A stretch of 64,000 nucleotides of DNA from Bacteroidales bacterium. Its GTDB lineage: Bacteria > Bacteroidota > Bacteroidia > Bacteroidales > JAAYJT01. Shown here in pieces: positions 31,742 to 41,219 of this stretch; within the stretch, counting starts at the first letter, position 1; the number at the start of each line of letters is the position of its first letter. Position numbers and translations under genes: made by a program. A model generated the notes under the pieces. It was not told the DNA's origin. It saw only the letters and a list, made by a program, of their open reading frames with translations, and ran no database searches. The DNA lies in assembly GCA_012522795.1 (NCBI GenBank), contig JAAYJT010000007.1, forward strand, positions 1-64,000, read 5' to 3'.

Positions 31742-32740
31742 TTATCTGATAGCTAATAATTTGCGTCCTTCCATTTCACCTTTAAGTATTTTTGAAATAT
31801 ATTCCGGTAGATCTTCCAGATAACATTGACTTGATATCATTTCAAGCTTGTCCGGTTTCCATTCATTGCCAAGTTTCTTCCATAATTCCTGTCTTATACT
31901 CATAGGGCAGGTAGCTGAATCAACGCCTAACAGATTTATTCCGTTTAAAATAAAAGGGAATACGGTAGTATGAAGTTCTACCGACAGCACATTTCCCATG
32001 GCAGCAACATTTCCATGTTTCTGACAAGCTTTGAGTACAGTGGCAAGTACGTTCCCCCCAACAGTATCAATAGCTCCAGCCCACTTAGGTTTCATCAGCG
32101 GTTTTCCTGAGGTATCATTAACTTCACCTCTGTCAGTTATCCGGTTTGCTCCCAGCGCTTTCAGATAATCAGCGGAATCTGGTTTACCGGTAGCTGCAAT
32201 TACCTCAAATCCTGCTTTTGACAGTAATGCTACTGCAAGGCTTCCCACACCACCTGTAGCACCTGTGACCAGTACAGGCCCATTTTCCGGCTTCTGACCT
32301 CCCTCAATAAGTTTGTATAAAGCATAAGCAGCAGTGAAACCTGCCGTTCCCAGCATCATTGCTTCTTTAAGACTTAGACTCTGAGGAAGTGGTACTACCC
32401 AATCTCCGGGAACAGAAATATACTCGGCAAATCCACCGGGGGTGTTCATGCCAAGGTCATAACCGGTAACAATGACTTCGTCGCCGGGCTTGAAGCGCTT
32501 ATCACGGCTAAAAGCTACCAGCCCCGATGCATCAATACCGGGTGTGTGAGGATAAAATTTTGATACACCTTTATGTCCTGTAGCCGAAAGAGCATCTTTA
32601 TAATTGAGTGAAGAATAGTTTACTTTTATAAGTAATTCGTTATCCGGCAGATCGGTGATCTTTCGTTTCACTACTTCCTGAATAAAGGTGCCGTCAGGCT
32701 TTTCGCTTACCAGTAATGCTTTGAAATCCAGTGTGTTCAT
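31742..32740 (-). CDS. YhdH/YhfP-family NADPH-dependent quinone oxidoreductase
   Basis: A 332-residue zinc-independent medium-chain reductase. The catalytic-domain motif SSLNYKDALSATGHKG lies near residue 45, PGIDASG and GDEVIVTGYDLGMNTPGG follow, and the NADPH-binding loop VTGATGGVGSLAV lies near residue 155. Relatives (AcuI) reduce acryloyl-CoA or quinones. The substrate is unassigned. It stands alone with its own upstream region. Confidence 0.92.
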   Translation of the reverse strand: MNTLDFKALLVSEKPDGTFIQEVVKRKITDLPDNELLIKVNYSSLNYKDALSATGHKGVSKFYPHTPGIDASGLVAFSRDKRFKPGDEVIVTGYDLGMNTPGGFAEYISVPGDWVVPLPQSLSLKEAMMLGTAGFTAAYALYKLIEGGQKPENGPVLVTGATGGVGSLAVALLSKAGFEVIAATGKPDSADYLKALGANRITDRGEVNDTSGKPLMKPKWAGAIDTVGGNVLATVLKACQKHGNVAAMGNVLSVELHTTVFPFILNGINLLGVDSATCPMSIRQELWKKLGNEWKPDKLEMISSQCYLEDLPEYISKILKGEMEGRKLLAIR

Positions 32741-32959
32741 AATGTGTTGGTTTTAAAGTGAGTGTGATTTATTTCAAATATAGCTGAACAAAATTAAGTT
32801 TTTAATTCTTGCGTAGCTTCAGCTTTTCAATAATAATTAAAAGCAATAATAGAATGAAAGTTCAAAAACAGGTTTTTTTTAAAAAAATGTTTCTGTTCTA
32901 TATCAAGAAATTGTTTTATCGCTGTTTAGCGAGAATAACGGATGAAAGGATTTATACTT

Positions 32960-32967
32960 TATCTTTG
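32960..32967 (+). promoter_or_regulatory. -7 box of the smpB promoter
   Basis: TATCTTTG fits the Bacteroidota TAnnTTTG element, 39 bases ahead of the smpB start. No good -33 TTG at the right distance was found. Confidence 0.45.
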
Positions 32968-33005
32968 CAATTTAATAATCAGCCAGGTTTTGTTGTTTAG
33001 TCAGC

Positions 33006-33455
33006 ATGTCGAACACAATAAATATTAAGAACAGAAAGGCTGCTTTTGAATTTTTTCTGATGGAAGAATTCACTGCAGGAATTCAGCTTACGGGTACTGA
33101 GATCAAGTCAATACGAGCCGGAAAAGCCAGTATTACCGAAGCTTATTGCACTTTTATAGGCAATGAGCTTTTTGTTCGTAATATGCACGTTGCAGAATAT
33201 ACAATGGGTTCATACAATAATCACGAACCCAAACGAGATCGTAAACTATTGCTTACCAGGCGTGAGCTGAGAAAAATATTTAATAAGATCACTGAAAGGG
33301 GTCTTACAATAATTCCTTCGCTTCTATATATTGATGAAAAGGGACTTGCCAAATTAACGATAGTAATTGCCAAAGGAAAGAAACTTTACGATAAGCGTGA
33401 AACACTTAAACATAAAGACCAGCAACGCGATATTGACCGGGAAACCAATAAATAA
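33006..33455 (+). CDS. smpB: SsrA-binding protein SmpB
   Basis: It binds tmRNA and brings it to stalled ribosomes for trans-translation. The 149-residue protein has the classic order: NIKNRKAAFEFF, GIQLTGTEIKSIRAGKASI, ELFVRNMHVAEY, HEPKRDRKLLL and the basic tail KGKKLYDKRETLKHKDQQRD. It is convergent with the TonB receptor gene, 19 bases apart. Confidence 0.97.
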   Translation: MSNTINIKNRKAAFEFFLMEEFTAGIQLTGTEIKSIRAGKASITEAYCTFIGNELFVRNMHVAEYTMGSYNNHEPKRDRKLLLTRRELRKIFNKITERGLTIIPSLLYIDEKGLAKLTIVIAKGKKLYDKRETLKHKDQQRDIDRETNK

Positions 33456-33474
33456 AATTATTTTCCTGTAATTA

Positions 33475-35907
33475 TCAGAGCTTCAGGTTTATACCTGCAA
33501 GAAAATGAATTCCTGCCTGAGGGAAGTAACCATCTTCAATAGTTATCAAACCCTGACTACCGACTACGCCTTTATAAATCCAGCCATTGGTTATATATTT
33601 GGTATCCAGCAAGTTGTTGATTTGTAATGTGATTTCAGCATTGCCCAGCAAAATAGTATTGAAAGAGTAATTAGCTCTGAGATTGTGAATAAGATAAGCA
33701 TTGAGCATACGTTCCCGGCTCGAAGTATTATCAATGTATTGATCCCCAACGTATTTTGAGCTAAGGTTAAAAATCAGATTCTCAAGCGGTTTGTACGAGA
33801 TCTGACTTGACGCGACTATTTCAGGAGAGAAAGCAATTTTTGTATTCCGGTATTCCTTTATGTCAAAATCTGTCCAGTTCCAGTTATCATCATATTTGTC
33901 AGAATATTCTATAAATTTAGGTATTATATGACGGCTCAGGCTTAGGTTCGCATTCCACTGAAAAGAATTGCTAAGCATGAAAGCTGCTTCAATCTCTATG
34001 CCTGCGCGCCAGCTCTTTTTTACGTTCTGGCGTGCAAATTTGCCAACATCATTTATTTCGCCTGTTAAAATAAGCTGGTCCTTATAATCCATAAAGAAAA
34101 TATTGCTATTCAGCAGCATGCGTTTCCCTTTATGGCGATACCCTGTTTCAATATTCTTCATGATTTCGTGTTTTGGTCTGCTATCTGGCGAAGAATTGGT
34201 AAAATCGCTTCTTACCGGTTCGCGGCTGCCAATTCCAGCATAAAGGTACAAATCACCGGAAGTATTTATTTTGTAGCTAATTCCCGCTTTTGGATTAAAA
34301 AAATTGAAATTTACTCTTTGCTGTAAAGGAGCAACCTCATTCTGTATCCATGCAAACCCAAGAAAATCATAGTAAATATTGCGGTATTGCAGATCGGCAA
34401 ACAGATGTAGTTTTGTAATAGGCTCAAATTCAACTTTTAAGAATGAGTTGAAATCTTTTTTCAATGCATCGTTGTCGTAATAACGTTCCCGTATATTTGC
34501 ATTCAATGCATATTTAGCCCAGATTATCTCACCGAAATGCTCACCCTGATATATCTGATACCCTCCTCCAAGTACCAGTTTCAGACGATTTTCGGGTTCA
34601 TAGTTCAATGAATAGGTAAATCCGTAGGCATCATTGTCGAGCCATCGTCTCCTTATGAGGTCGGTTCTTTTGATAGTTTCATTACCAATAATTATATTTG
34701 GCAAATTATAACTGCTGAATTTTTCATTGGGTTTGTATTGTTCGTAATATCCTTTTCCAAATGTGTAATGTCCTGAAATATTGAAGTTAAGAAGGTTAGA
34801 AACCGTTTGGGTTAGATGTACCTGGAAATGTTCCTGGTGATAGTTGTCAATTTCGTTATCGTAATATTTCAGATTGCCTTCATCGTCATAATACATTCCT
34901 GAAGGATTCAGTGTCCTGTGCGTTTCAAGCGAATCGCCCGGAACACCGGTCCATGCCTGATAGGTTTTCTCTTCTCCTGAGAACGTAAGCAGTTTAATTA
35001 CTGTGTTCCTGCCGTAATAAGCTCCTGAAAGATAGTAGGATGTGAGTTTTGCGGATGCTCTGTCAACATAGCCGTCAGATGTTATACGTGAAATCCTTCC
35101 ATCGAAAGTCCAGTGCTGATCAATTAAGCCTGTACCAAAACCTAGTGAGTTTTTCAGGGTATTGTATGAACCTGCTGAAGAGCTTATTTCGGCATAGGCT
35201 TTATCTTTTAGGGTTGTTGTTTGCAGGCTTACAGTAGCGCCAAACGCACCGGAACCATGTGTGCTTAGTCCTAAACCTCTTTGTATTTGGATGTTGTCAG
35301 TTGAGGAGGCAATATCAGGCATATTTACCCACCAAACTCCATGCGACTCGGCATCATTTACCGGAATCCCGTTCAGGGTAACATTTATCCTGGTATTATC
35401 ACTGCCACGGATATTCATCCATGTATAGCCAATTCCGGTTCCGGCATCCGAACTTGTAATCAACGATGGAGTGAGATTAAGCATAAACGGAAGATCCTGC
35501 CCTAAATTTGACGAAGCAAGGTCTTTGTGGTTCAGATTAGAATGGGTAGTAGGAGTGTTTGAACCTGCACGGATAGCCTTTACGACTATTTCGTCAGTCA
35601 TAATGGCACTTTTTTGCAGAGCTATATCGAGTTTAATATCGGAACTCAGATTTATTTTTTTATTAATAGTCTGATATCCAATAAATGATACTGTAAGCTC
35701 ATAATCTCCTTTTGGTAGATTTTCAATTACATAATTTCCACGTGCATCAGAAACAACGCCTTTGAAAGTGTTTTTTAAAGCAATATTAGCGCTTGTAAGT
35801 GGCGCACCGCTTTCAGAATCGGTAATTTTACCTTCAATCAGATATTGTCCTGACATAAGCAAAGGCACACCTATTGACAGGATCAACAGCAGAATTGTCT
35901 TTTTCAT
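33475..35907 (-). CDS. TonB-dependent receptor, probable thiamine(-precursor) importer
   Basis: An outer-membrane 22-strand barrel of 810 residues. Signal peptide (ending LLMSG), CarboxypepD-regulatory domain (about 22-100: YLIEGKITDSESGAPL, KGDYELTVSFIGY), plug (about 120-230, with GTGIGYTWMNIRGSDNTRIN) and barrel ending in the aromatic-rich AGINLKL. A TPP riboswitch precedes it, so expression should fall when thiamine pyrophosphate is high. TPP-controlled receptors of this kind in Bacteroidota are predicted thiamine transporters. It is transcribed alone. Confidence 0.9.
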   Translation of the reverse strand: MKKTILLLILSIGVPLLMSGQYLIEGKITDSESGAPLTSANIALKNTFKGVVSDARGNYVIENLPKGDYELTVSFIGYQTINKKINLSSDIKLDIALQKSAIMTDEIVVKAIRAGSNTPTTHSNLNHKDLASSNLGQDLPFMLNLTPSLITSSDAGTGIGYTWMNIRGSDNTRINVTLNGIPVNDAESHGVWWVNMPDIASSTDNIQIQRGLGLSTHGSGAFGATVSLQTTTLKDKAYAEISSSAGSYNTLKNSLGFGTGLIDQHWTFDGRISRITSDGYVDRASAKLTSYYLSGAYYGRNTVIKLLTFSGEEKTYQAWTGVPGDSLETHRTLNPSGMYYDDEGNLKYYDNEIDNYHQEHFQVHLTQTVSNLLNFNISGHYTFGKGYYEQYKPNEKFSSYNLPNIIIGNETIKRTDLIRRRWLDNDAYGFTYSLNYEPENRLKLVLGGGYQIYQGEHFGEIIWAKYALNANIRERYYDNDALKKDFNSFLKVEFEPITKLHLFADLQYRNIYYDFLGFAWIQNEVAPLQQRVNFNFFNPKAGISYKINTSGDLYLYAGIGSREPVRSDFTNSSPDSRPKHEIMKNIETGYRHKGKRMLLNSNIFFMDYKDQLILTGEINDVGKFARQNVKKSWRAGIEIEAAFMLSNSFQWNANLSLSRHIIPKFIEYSDKYDDNWNWTDFDIKEYRNTKIAFSPEIVASSQISYKPLENLIFNLSSKYVGDQYIDNTSSRERMLNAYLIHNLRANYSFNTILLGNAEITLQINNLLDTKYITNGWIYKGVVGSQGLITIEDGYFPQAGIHFLAGINLKL

Positions 35908-35914
35908 TTTTTTG

Positions 35915-35966
35915 AGTTTTTTGGTTAAACTTTAAGTGGCTTACAGAGGCTATCAGCCACTATAGA
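35915..35966 (-). promoter_or_regulatory. Candidate expression-platform hairpin after the TPP aptamer
   Basis: On the minus strand AGTGGCT pairs with AGCCACT, and outer arms AAACTTT and AAAGTTT extend the stem, between the aptamer and the start codon. The structure could mask the start region or compete with the aptamer's last helix. No T-run follows, so translational control or an anti-structure is more likely than termination. Confidence 0.4.
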
Positions 35967-35977
35967 AAAGTTTAGAC

Positions 35978-36055
35978 CCTTCCCTTCGCCGGCATTATCC
36001 GGATCAGGTTCAATGGGTTTGATCTCAGCCTTTAAAATATCAGGCACCCCTATAA
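35978..36055 (-). promoter_or_regulatory. TPP riboswitch (THI element)
   Basis: The minus strand shows the THI-box series in order: AGGGGTGCC, GGCTGAGAT, AAACCC, GAACCTGATCCGGATAATGCC and a final GAAGGGAA. These are the conserved pyrimidine- and pyrophosphate-sensing segments of the TPP aptamer. It sits about 70 bases ahead of the TonB receptor gene. A TATTTTTG box about 20 bases further upstream may be its promoter, though the -33 spacing is poor. Confidence 0.96.
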
Positions 36056-36114
36056 TGAGAACATGATGCAAAAATAAGTTTTTTTTAATTACAAACCCTT
36101 TGATTAAATAATTT

Positions 36115-36798
36115 TTACATCTCCGTAAAGAGAATGCCAAGATTAACAAAGCCAGGATGAAAGTGAAATTCGAGGATATTCTTCGGCAGGTCAATTACCG
36201 GAAGCAGTGTTTTATCAATAATTACAGAATCGGAAGTTGCTAAGATGCCCTCATTAAGGTTTTTTAAAATATGATCGGGCGAGATATGTGTCTGAGCAAA
36301 ACCTTTCATATCAAGTTCTGACAGAGTATGGTTTATTCTTTCACAAAGCTTACCGCTGAAGCTGATAGGACTGTCAATGTAGAACCGTACATTTTTAATT
36401 CCATGATGTTGCAAATATTTAAAAACCAAATCCAGACTACGTTCTATCAAAGAAGTCCTGAAAACTTTACCATGAATTTCTGAAGCATCACGCAGAAAAT
36501 CATCATTGCTGATAAACACAATATTCCCGTTAAGATAACTTCCAAGCGTTATTAATACATTGCAGGCATCAATTGATAATGGTTCTGAACCTGAACTCAA
36601 ATTATTGATGAGTTTGGATCTTCTTTTTGCAGCATCAACTGATGAACTGATCCCCCTGTAAAGCATACTTCGCTCAACACCACTTAGCTGGTAGCGATCG
36701 CCAACAAGCTTTATCAATGTGGACTGAGGGTAATTTCTGTTGAGCAGGTACAGATAGTCATGTGCTGCCTTATGAAAATTCGGACTGAAAGTTTTCAT
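36115..36798 (-). CDS. DUF434 protein
   Basis: A 227-residue cytosolic protein with the DUF434 start (AAHDYLYLLNRNYPQSTLIKLVGDRYQLSGVERSMLYRG-type pattern, residues 11-50) and a second half resembling DUF5616 (RFYIDSPISFSGKLCERIN, then ATSDSVIID). Its start overlaps the MEMO gene by four bases, so the two are co-translated. No enzymatic role is established; the second half has a nuclease/PIN-like look (inference). Confidence 0.82.
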   Translation of the reverse strand: MKTFSPNFHKAAHDYLYLLNRNYPQSTLIKLVGDRYQLSGVERSMLYRGISSSVDAAKRRSKLINNLSSGSEPLSIDACNVLITLGSYLNGNIVFISNDDFLRDASEIHGKVFRTSLIERSLDLVFKYLQHHGIKNVRFYIDSPISFSGKLCERINHTLSELDMKGFAQTHISPDHILKNLNEGILATSDSVIIDKTLLPVIDLPKNILEFHFHPGFVNLGILFTEM

Positions 36799-37631
36799 TG
36801 TTTTTTTGGTTCATAAAACAACATGCTCAGATAATGAACTACTGAATCTTCAAGATTTACCAACCCTGAATGACCTCTGGCTAACAACCCGATCTGTGTC
36901 CTTTCATTTGATATTTTACAATATTCAATCAGTGTCATAATAGGGGCATATCCGCAAATACTGATATCATGCCTGGTTACAGTATCATAGAATCCGGCAG
37001 CATCAAGCTCGTAAATGCGTTTTACAGCTTTGTCATCAAGTTTTGTCCCGGTTTCTGGACTTACAAAGTGCGAGAAGTCAGAAGAGGCAATAATGAGAGT
37101 GTTACTTTTTTTGTTTGCTGTAACTTTACTTAATTTTTCAGCCAGCATTCGGCATGATAAATAATTGAGCCGCGACAAAGCTATAGGCACAATTTTAAAA
37201 GGATGCGTAAGAAAGAATTGTAAAAAAGGCAGCATTACTTCGGCAGAATGTTCGAAGCGATGTGCATCGGCTGAGATTTTCAGACCCAGAGCAGAAGAAA
37301 TTTCCAGATCAAGAGCTGTAATACCAAAAGGAGTTTCCCATGCTTCATGAGTGTCAAGCGCTATTTGCGGTCCTGCACCGTAATGATTAGGATGCAGGAT
37401 AATAATGGTTTCAAATTTTTGCCCGGTAGTAGCCAGTAAGCTGAAAAAAGGCAGTGCTATCCTGCCGGAATAGATATAGCCGGCATGGGGAATAATTCCA
37501 CCGGTAATTATTCCTATATCTTTTATCGTTGAAGGCGATTGTTGTAAAGCCATTTCTCTGATAGCTGAACTCAGTTCCTCCTTATAAGCCGGATAAAAAC
37601 TGCCAGCTACGGCTGGTTTTCTGATTTTCAT
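36795..37631 (-). CDS. MEMO1-family protein (AmmeMemoRadiSam system protein B)
   Basis: A 278-residue protein of the MEMO/LigB-like fold: RKPAVAGSFYP at the start, GGIIPHAGYIYSGRIA (about 45-60), ILHPNHYG, ASSDFSHFVSPE and CGYAPIM. The metal-site histidines seen in related dioxygenases are mostly kept. It belongs with the radical SAM gene 59 bases upstream and the DUF434 gene downstream. The AMMECR1 partner is not in the window. The substrate of this system is not known. Confidence 0.92.
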   Translation of the reverse strand: MKIRKPAVAGSFYPAYKEELSSAIREMALQQSPSTIKDIGIITGGIIPHAGYIYSGRIALPFFSLLATTGQKFETIIILHPNHYGAGPQIALDTHEAWETPFGITALDLEISSALGLKISADAHRFEHSAEVMLPFLQFFLTHPFKIVPIALSRLNYLSCRMLAEKLSKVTANKKSNTLIIASSDFSHFVSPETGTKLDDKAVKRIYELDAAGFYDTVTRHDISICGYAPIMTLIEYCKISNERTQIGLLARGHSGLVNLEDSVVHYLSMLFYEPKKQ

Positions 37632-37690
37632 AACCCTGAAATATTTTTGTATGTTTTATATATTGTTGTCCTGCAATGTTTTAATTGTTA

Positions 37691-38704
37691 TTATTTCCAT
37701 ATCAATTGTATTATGTTCTGTCCGCAATTACTGCAATTACCATTTTCGTCAAGTCCGCTGACATTCACTTCGTAAGCATATCTTTCAATCACTGTTGAGT
37801 GGCAGTTATGACAAGAGGTATCAGAAGAACCATCAAGAAAAATATTTCCAAGGTAGACATATGGCAATTTTTGCTGAGTCTTATCAAACATGTACTTCAG
37901 CAATGATGGGGTAGTAGGGGGCCGGTTCATCTGATAATTAGGAAAATATCTTGAAAGATGCAGTACTGTGTGCTCTCCAAGCTCATTGACAATCCAGTTG
38001 AGCATATCATCAAAAAACTCTGTATTATCACTCATTCCGGTTACTATTAGATGAGTGATCTCAAGATGACAATTTCTTTTTCTGATAGTTTTAAGATTTC
38101 TGAGAACCGGACTTAATCTTCCGCCTGAATATTTTCTGTACAGGTCATCTGAAAACACTTTCAGATCAATATTAAAGGCATCAATATAAGTTAAAAGATG
38201 CATTAGGGGCTTCTCGGCAATAAATCCGTTACTTATCATAGCGGTTTTTAAACCGGATTCTTTTGCTTTTACAGCCAGTTCAAACACAAATTCATAATTT
38301 ATAACCGGTTCATTATATGTAAATGCGATGCCGATATTATCTTTTATTTGTTTTGCTTTTTCAATGATTTCATCAACGCTTGCGTGATGCAGTTTATAAT
38401 GATTTGTTGGAAAAGATTGGGATATTTCCCAGTTTTGGCAGAAATCGCAATGGAAATTACAACCAAAAGAGCCTATTGAAAGAATTTTTTTGCCCGGATA
38501 AAAATGATACAGAGGTTTTTTCTCAACCGGATCGGTATGTATTGCTGAAATCACCCCATAGCTTTTAATAATTAACTTTCCATTCTCATTTATCCTGACC
38601 CTGCATTTACCTTCTTCACCGATGCTGAGCCGGCAGTGATGCGGACATAGCAGACATTGTACTGTATCTGAACCCAGTGTTTTATAAAATAAGGCTTCTT
38701 TCAT
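37691..38704 (-). CDS. amrS: AmmeMemoRadiSam system radical SAM enzyme
   Basis: A 337-residue radical SAM protein starting at ATG 38704 (an 18-codon extension would overlap ung). An N-terminal cysteine cluster (CLLCPHHC, GKCRVR) is followed by the [4Fe-4S]-SAM motif CNFHCDFC, FTYNEPVINYEF and a C-terminal zinc-ribbon-like pair (CHNCHS, CSNCGQN). The family works with MEMO proteins. The reaction is unknown. Confidence 0.92.
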   Translation of the reverse strand: MKEALFYKTLGSDTVQCLLCPHHCRLSIGEEGKCRVRINENGKLIIKSYGVISAIHTDPVEKKPLYHFYPGKKILSIGSFGCNFHCDFCQNWEISQSFPTNHYKLHHASVDEIIEKAKQIKDNIGIAFTYNEPVINYEFVFELAVKAKESGLKTAMISNGFIAEKPLMHLLTYIDAFNIDLKVFSDDLYRKYSGGRLSPVLRNLKTIRKRNCHLEITHLIVTGMSDNTEFFDDMLNWIVNELGEHTVLHLSRYFPNYQMNRPPTTPSLLKYMFDKTQQKLPYVYLGNIFLDGSSDTSCHNCHSTVIERYAYEVNVSGLDENGNCSNCGQNIIQLIWK

Positions 38705-38720
38705 CAGTTTTATGTTTTGA

Positions 38721-39401
38721 TCAGGAAATATACCAGTCAATGGCATGTTTACCTGCATTGGTGAGTAATATATTTGTCTTTGAGAAATGTTTGCATCCGA
38801 AAAATCCTCGTGAAACTGACAAGGGCGAAGGGTGGGGAGCTTTCAGAACATGATGTTTTGTGGTATCAATCAGTACCTCTTTTGCCTGAGCGTAATTGCC
38901 CCAGAGTAAGAATACTACCGACTCTTTGTTTTTACTTATGGTTCTTATAACCTCATCAGTGAAAGTTTCCCAGCCCTGTCCCTGATGTGAACCTGCCCGA
39001 TTGGCTCTTACAGTGAGTGTAGCGTTAAGAAGCAACACACCTTGCTTTGCCCATTTTTCAAGATTCCCTGAAGCAGGAATTGGCAATCCCATATCGTTAT
39101 TAATTTCTTTAAAAATATTTTGTAAAGAAGGCGGTTTTGAAATCCCATCAGGAACTGAAAAACACAGACCATGAGCCTGTCCGGCACCATGATACGGATC
39201 CTGACCCAGAATTACAACCTTTAGGTTATCAAAAGGAGTGTGTTCAAAAGCTGCAAAAATTTTGTTTCCGGGAGGGTAAACAGTATATTCCTTCTTCTCC
39301 CGAACTAAAAATTCCTTTAGTTTCTTAAAATAATCAGCTTTGAACTGCTCAGACAGAAGCTCTTTCCAACTTTCTTCAATTTGTGGGTTAATATTTTCCA
39401 T
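38721..39401 (-). CDS. ung: Uracil-DNA glycosylase, family 1
   Basis: It removes uracil from DNA in base-excision repair. The 226-residue protein carries the water-activating loop GQDPYHGAGQAHGLCFSV (about 65-82), the LLNATLTV strand, and the minor-groove loop HPSPLS followed by RGFFGCKHFSKTN. All are intact. Confidence 0.97.
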   Translation of the reverse strand: MENINPQIEESWKELLSEQFKADYFKKLKEFLVREKKEYTVYPPGNKIFAAFEHTPFDNLKVVILGQDPYHGAGQAHGLCFSVPDGISKPPSLQNIFKEINNDMGLPIPASGNLEKWAKQGVLLLNATLTVRANRAGSHQGQGWETFTDEVIRTISKNKESVVFLLWGNYAQAKEVLIDTTKHHVLKAPHPSPLSVSRGFFGCKHFSKTNILLTNAGKHAIDWYIS

Positions 39402-39491
39402 ATCTGATGATCCGGGTTGTGTTTCTTTTTTTAATGTATTTGTAATTAGTATATTATCGGTTTGCGGCTATATGCAGTAAGGGATTGCGGG

Positions 39492-41153
39492 CTATTTACT
39501 TTGTCCACTTGCACCTAAGTTTGAGCGGGGCAGAACACTTATATTACCTTTGAAACCCTCATTGCATATGGCCTTTCTTTTATGGGCAGTTATTATTTTC
39601 CTAAACTTCTCTGTTTGTTGAATAACTATAGATGGGTAATTAAGTGATTTAATTAATTCAAGTACGTTGGTTTTATGCTGAATTCCCCGCTTAATAATAA
39701 AATCGAAATGAACTTGATTGTCTTGATAAATATTATCGAAATAATATGTATCATACATACCTTCAACTAGATCTATTGTGTCCAAGTCATGTGTGGTAAC
39801 AACTACTATGCAATTAAAATAATTGAAGTAAAGTAGCATAGAAGCAGCTAAGGCAATTCTGTCTTGTGAATTTGTTCCCCTAAATATTTCATCAATTAAA
39901 ATTAGATGTGGTTGTTCACTTTCATTTATTTGAGTAATTATAATGTTTGCCCTCTCTAACTCATCCATGAAGTAACTTTTACCTTGCATTAAATTATCAT
40001 TACTCGCTATTGATGAAATAACTTTTATTTTTGGAATTTCAAGATAATCACAAAAAGAATAATTAATAGTTTGAGCAAGGAAAATATTAATACCAATTGT
40101 TTTCAAAAAAGTAGTTTTACCAGACATATTCCCACCTGTAATAATTACATTTGCACCGTCAATTGATATGCTGTTAACGATGCAATTCTCTATTAGAGGA
40201 TGGTAGGCGTTTTTAATATTAATCAATTTGCTTGATGAAGAAGATGGTTTAACACCTTTAGTGTAGTTTTTTAAATAATACAAGGATTGAGAAGTGTCAG
40301 ATATCCCGATATAATCAGAGGTCTTTTGAATTATATCAATATTTTCTTCAATTAACTTAATCGTGCTATTAAACTGCAACCCATCATACAAAATTGTGGC
40401 TTTAATGATTTCAATTAAATAATAAACTGCTGCTGATAATTCGTCCGCATTCTCAATATTTAATGAAAGATAGAAACATTTCTTTGAGATTACTTTTAAT
40501 TTTGCTATTTCATTTTTTGAAAGGTAATTATCCTGGTTTTCCAGCTTAGCAAGCTTCAAATAATTATCATAAAGTGCTTTAATATTCTTGAACTCAAAGT
40601 GAAATAAATTAATTTTCGTTTTAAGGTAATAATGAACAGCTGTGTTAATTAAAAGGATAGCAATAAATGGCAAAATAAATGATGTATGAAATAAACTCCC
40701 AAAAGCAAAGCTCAAAGAAGAGAAACTTAATATCCTAATCCAATATGGGGCCCGTTTATATCTTCTTAAATGCATAAATGATTGAAGACTGTAAGTAGAA
40801 TTCTTTTCATACTTTCTCAAAATTTGAGCTGCTTTTAATAATTGGTCTGGCTTATTAGAATAATGATTTATAATACAATTAATCAATTCTCGCTGAGAAT
40901 TTGTTTGCTCTTTTTGCAACAGTTTATAAAAGTACTGCTCACCAGTCTTAGTTAATGTCCTATCAATAAACGAGAAAATATAATCAAGTTCTAAATCCTT
41001 CCATGTTCTATCATCGACAGTATTTTGTAACCCCTCACTTAAATTGGCATATTGATTTATTAAGCTGATATTTCTTGATTTTCCAAGTGGTTTTGTTCTA
41101 TCCATTTCTGGCTCGACTGAGGACCGGTTAAAGATTCGGTTAATAATATTCAT
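39492..41153 (-). CDS. Membrane-anchored MutS-family ATPase
   Basis: A 553-residue MutS-like protein lacking the mismatch-recognition and connector domains. Two hydrophobic helices lie at about residues 136-175 (WIRILSFSSLSFAFGSLF, FILPFIAILLINTAVHYYL), followed by a helical lever region and MutS domain V: Walker A GGNMSGKTTFLKTIG (about 345), GKSYFMDEL, Walker B PHLILIDEIFRGTNS and VVVTTHD. Such membrane MutS paralogues are common in Bacteroidota and have no proven role. It follows a cysteine-rich lipoprotein gene after 66 bases in the same direction, and both are more AT-rich than their surroundings. Confidence 0.85.
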   Translation of the reverse strand: MNIINRIFNRSSVEPEMDRTKPLGKSRNISLINQYANLSEGLQNTVDDRTWKDLELDYIFSFIDRTLTKTGEQYFYKLLQKEQTNSQRELINCIINHYSNKPDQLLKAAQILRKYEKNSTYSLQSFMHLRRYKRAPYWIRILSFSSLSFAFGSLFHTSFILPFIAILLINTAVHYYLKTKINLFHFEFKNIKALYDNYLKLAKLENQDNYLSKNEIAKLKVISKKCFYLSLNIENADELSAAVYYLIEIIKATILYDGLQFNSTIKLIEENIDIIQKTSDYIGISDTSQSLYYLKNYTKGVKPSSSSSKLINIKNAYHPLIENCIVNSISIDGANVIITGGNMSGKTTFLKTIGINIFLAQTINYSFCDYLEIPKIKVISSIASNDNLMQGKSYFMDELERANIIITQINESEQPHLILIDEIFRGTNSQDRIALAASMLLYFNYFNCIVVVTTHDLDTIDLVEGMYDTYYFDNIYQDNQVHFDFIIKRGIQHKTNVLELIKSLNYPSIVIQQTEKFRKIITAHKRKAICNEGFKGNISVLPRSNLGASGQSK

Positions 41154-41219
41154 AATATTTGAAGTGTTAATAAGGGAAAAAGTGTCAGCAGAATAAACTG
41201 CTGATACAAATATATATCT

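Noticed and set aside
35925-36194. 89-codon frame over the TPP riboswitch
   Set aside because: The region is explained by the riboswitch; the frame is accidental.
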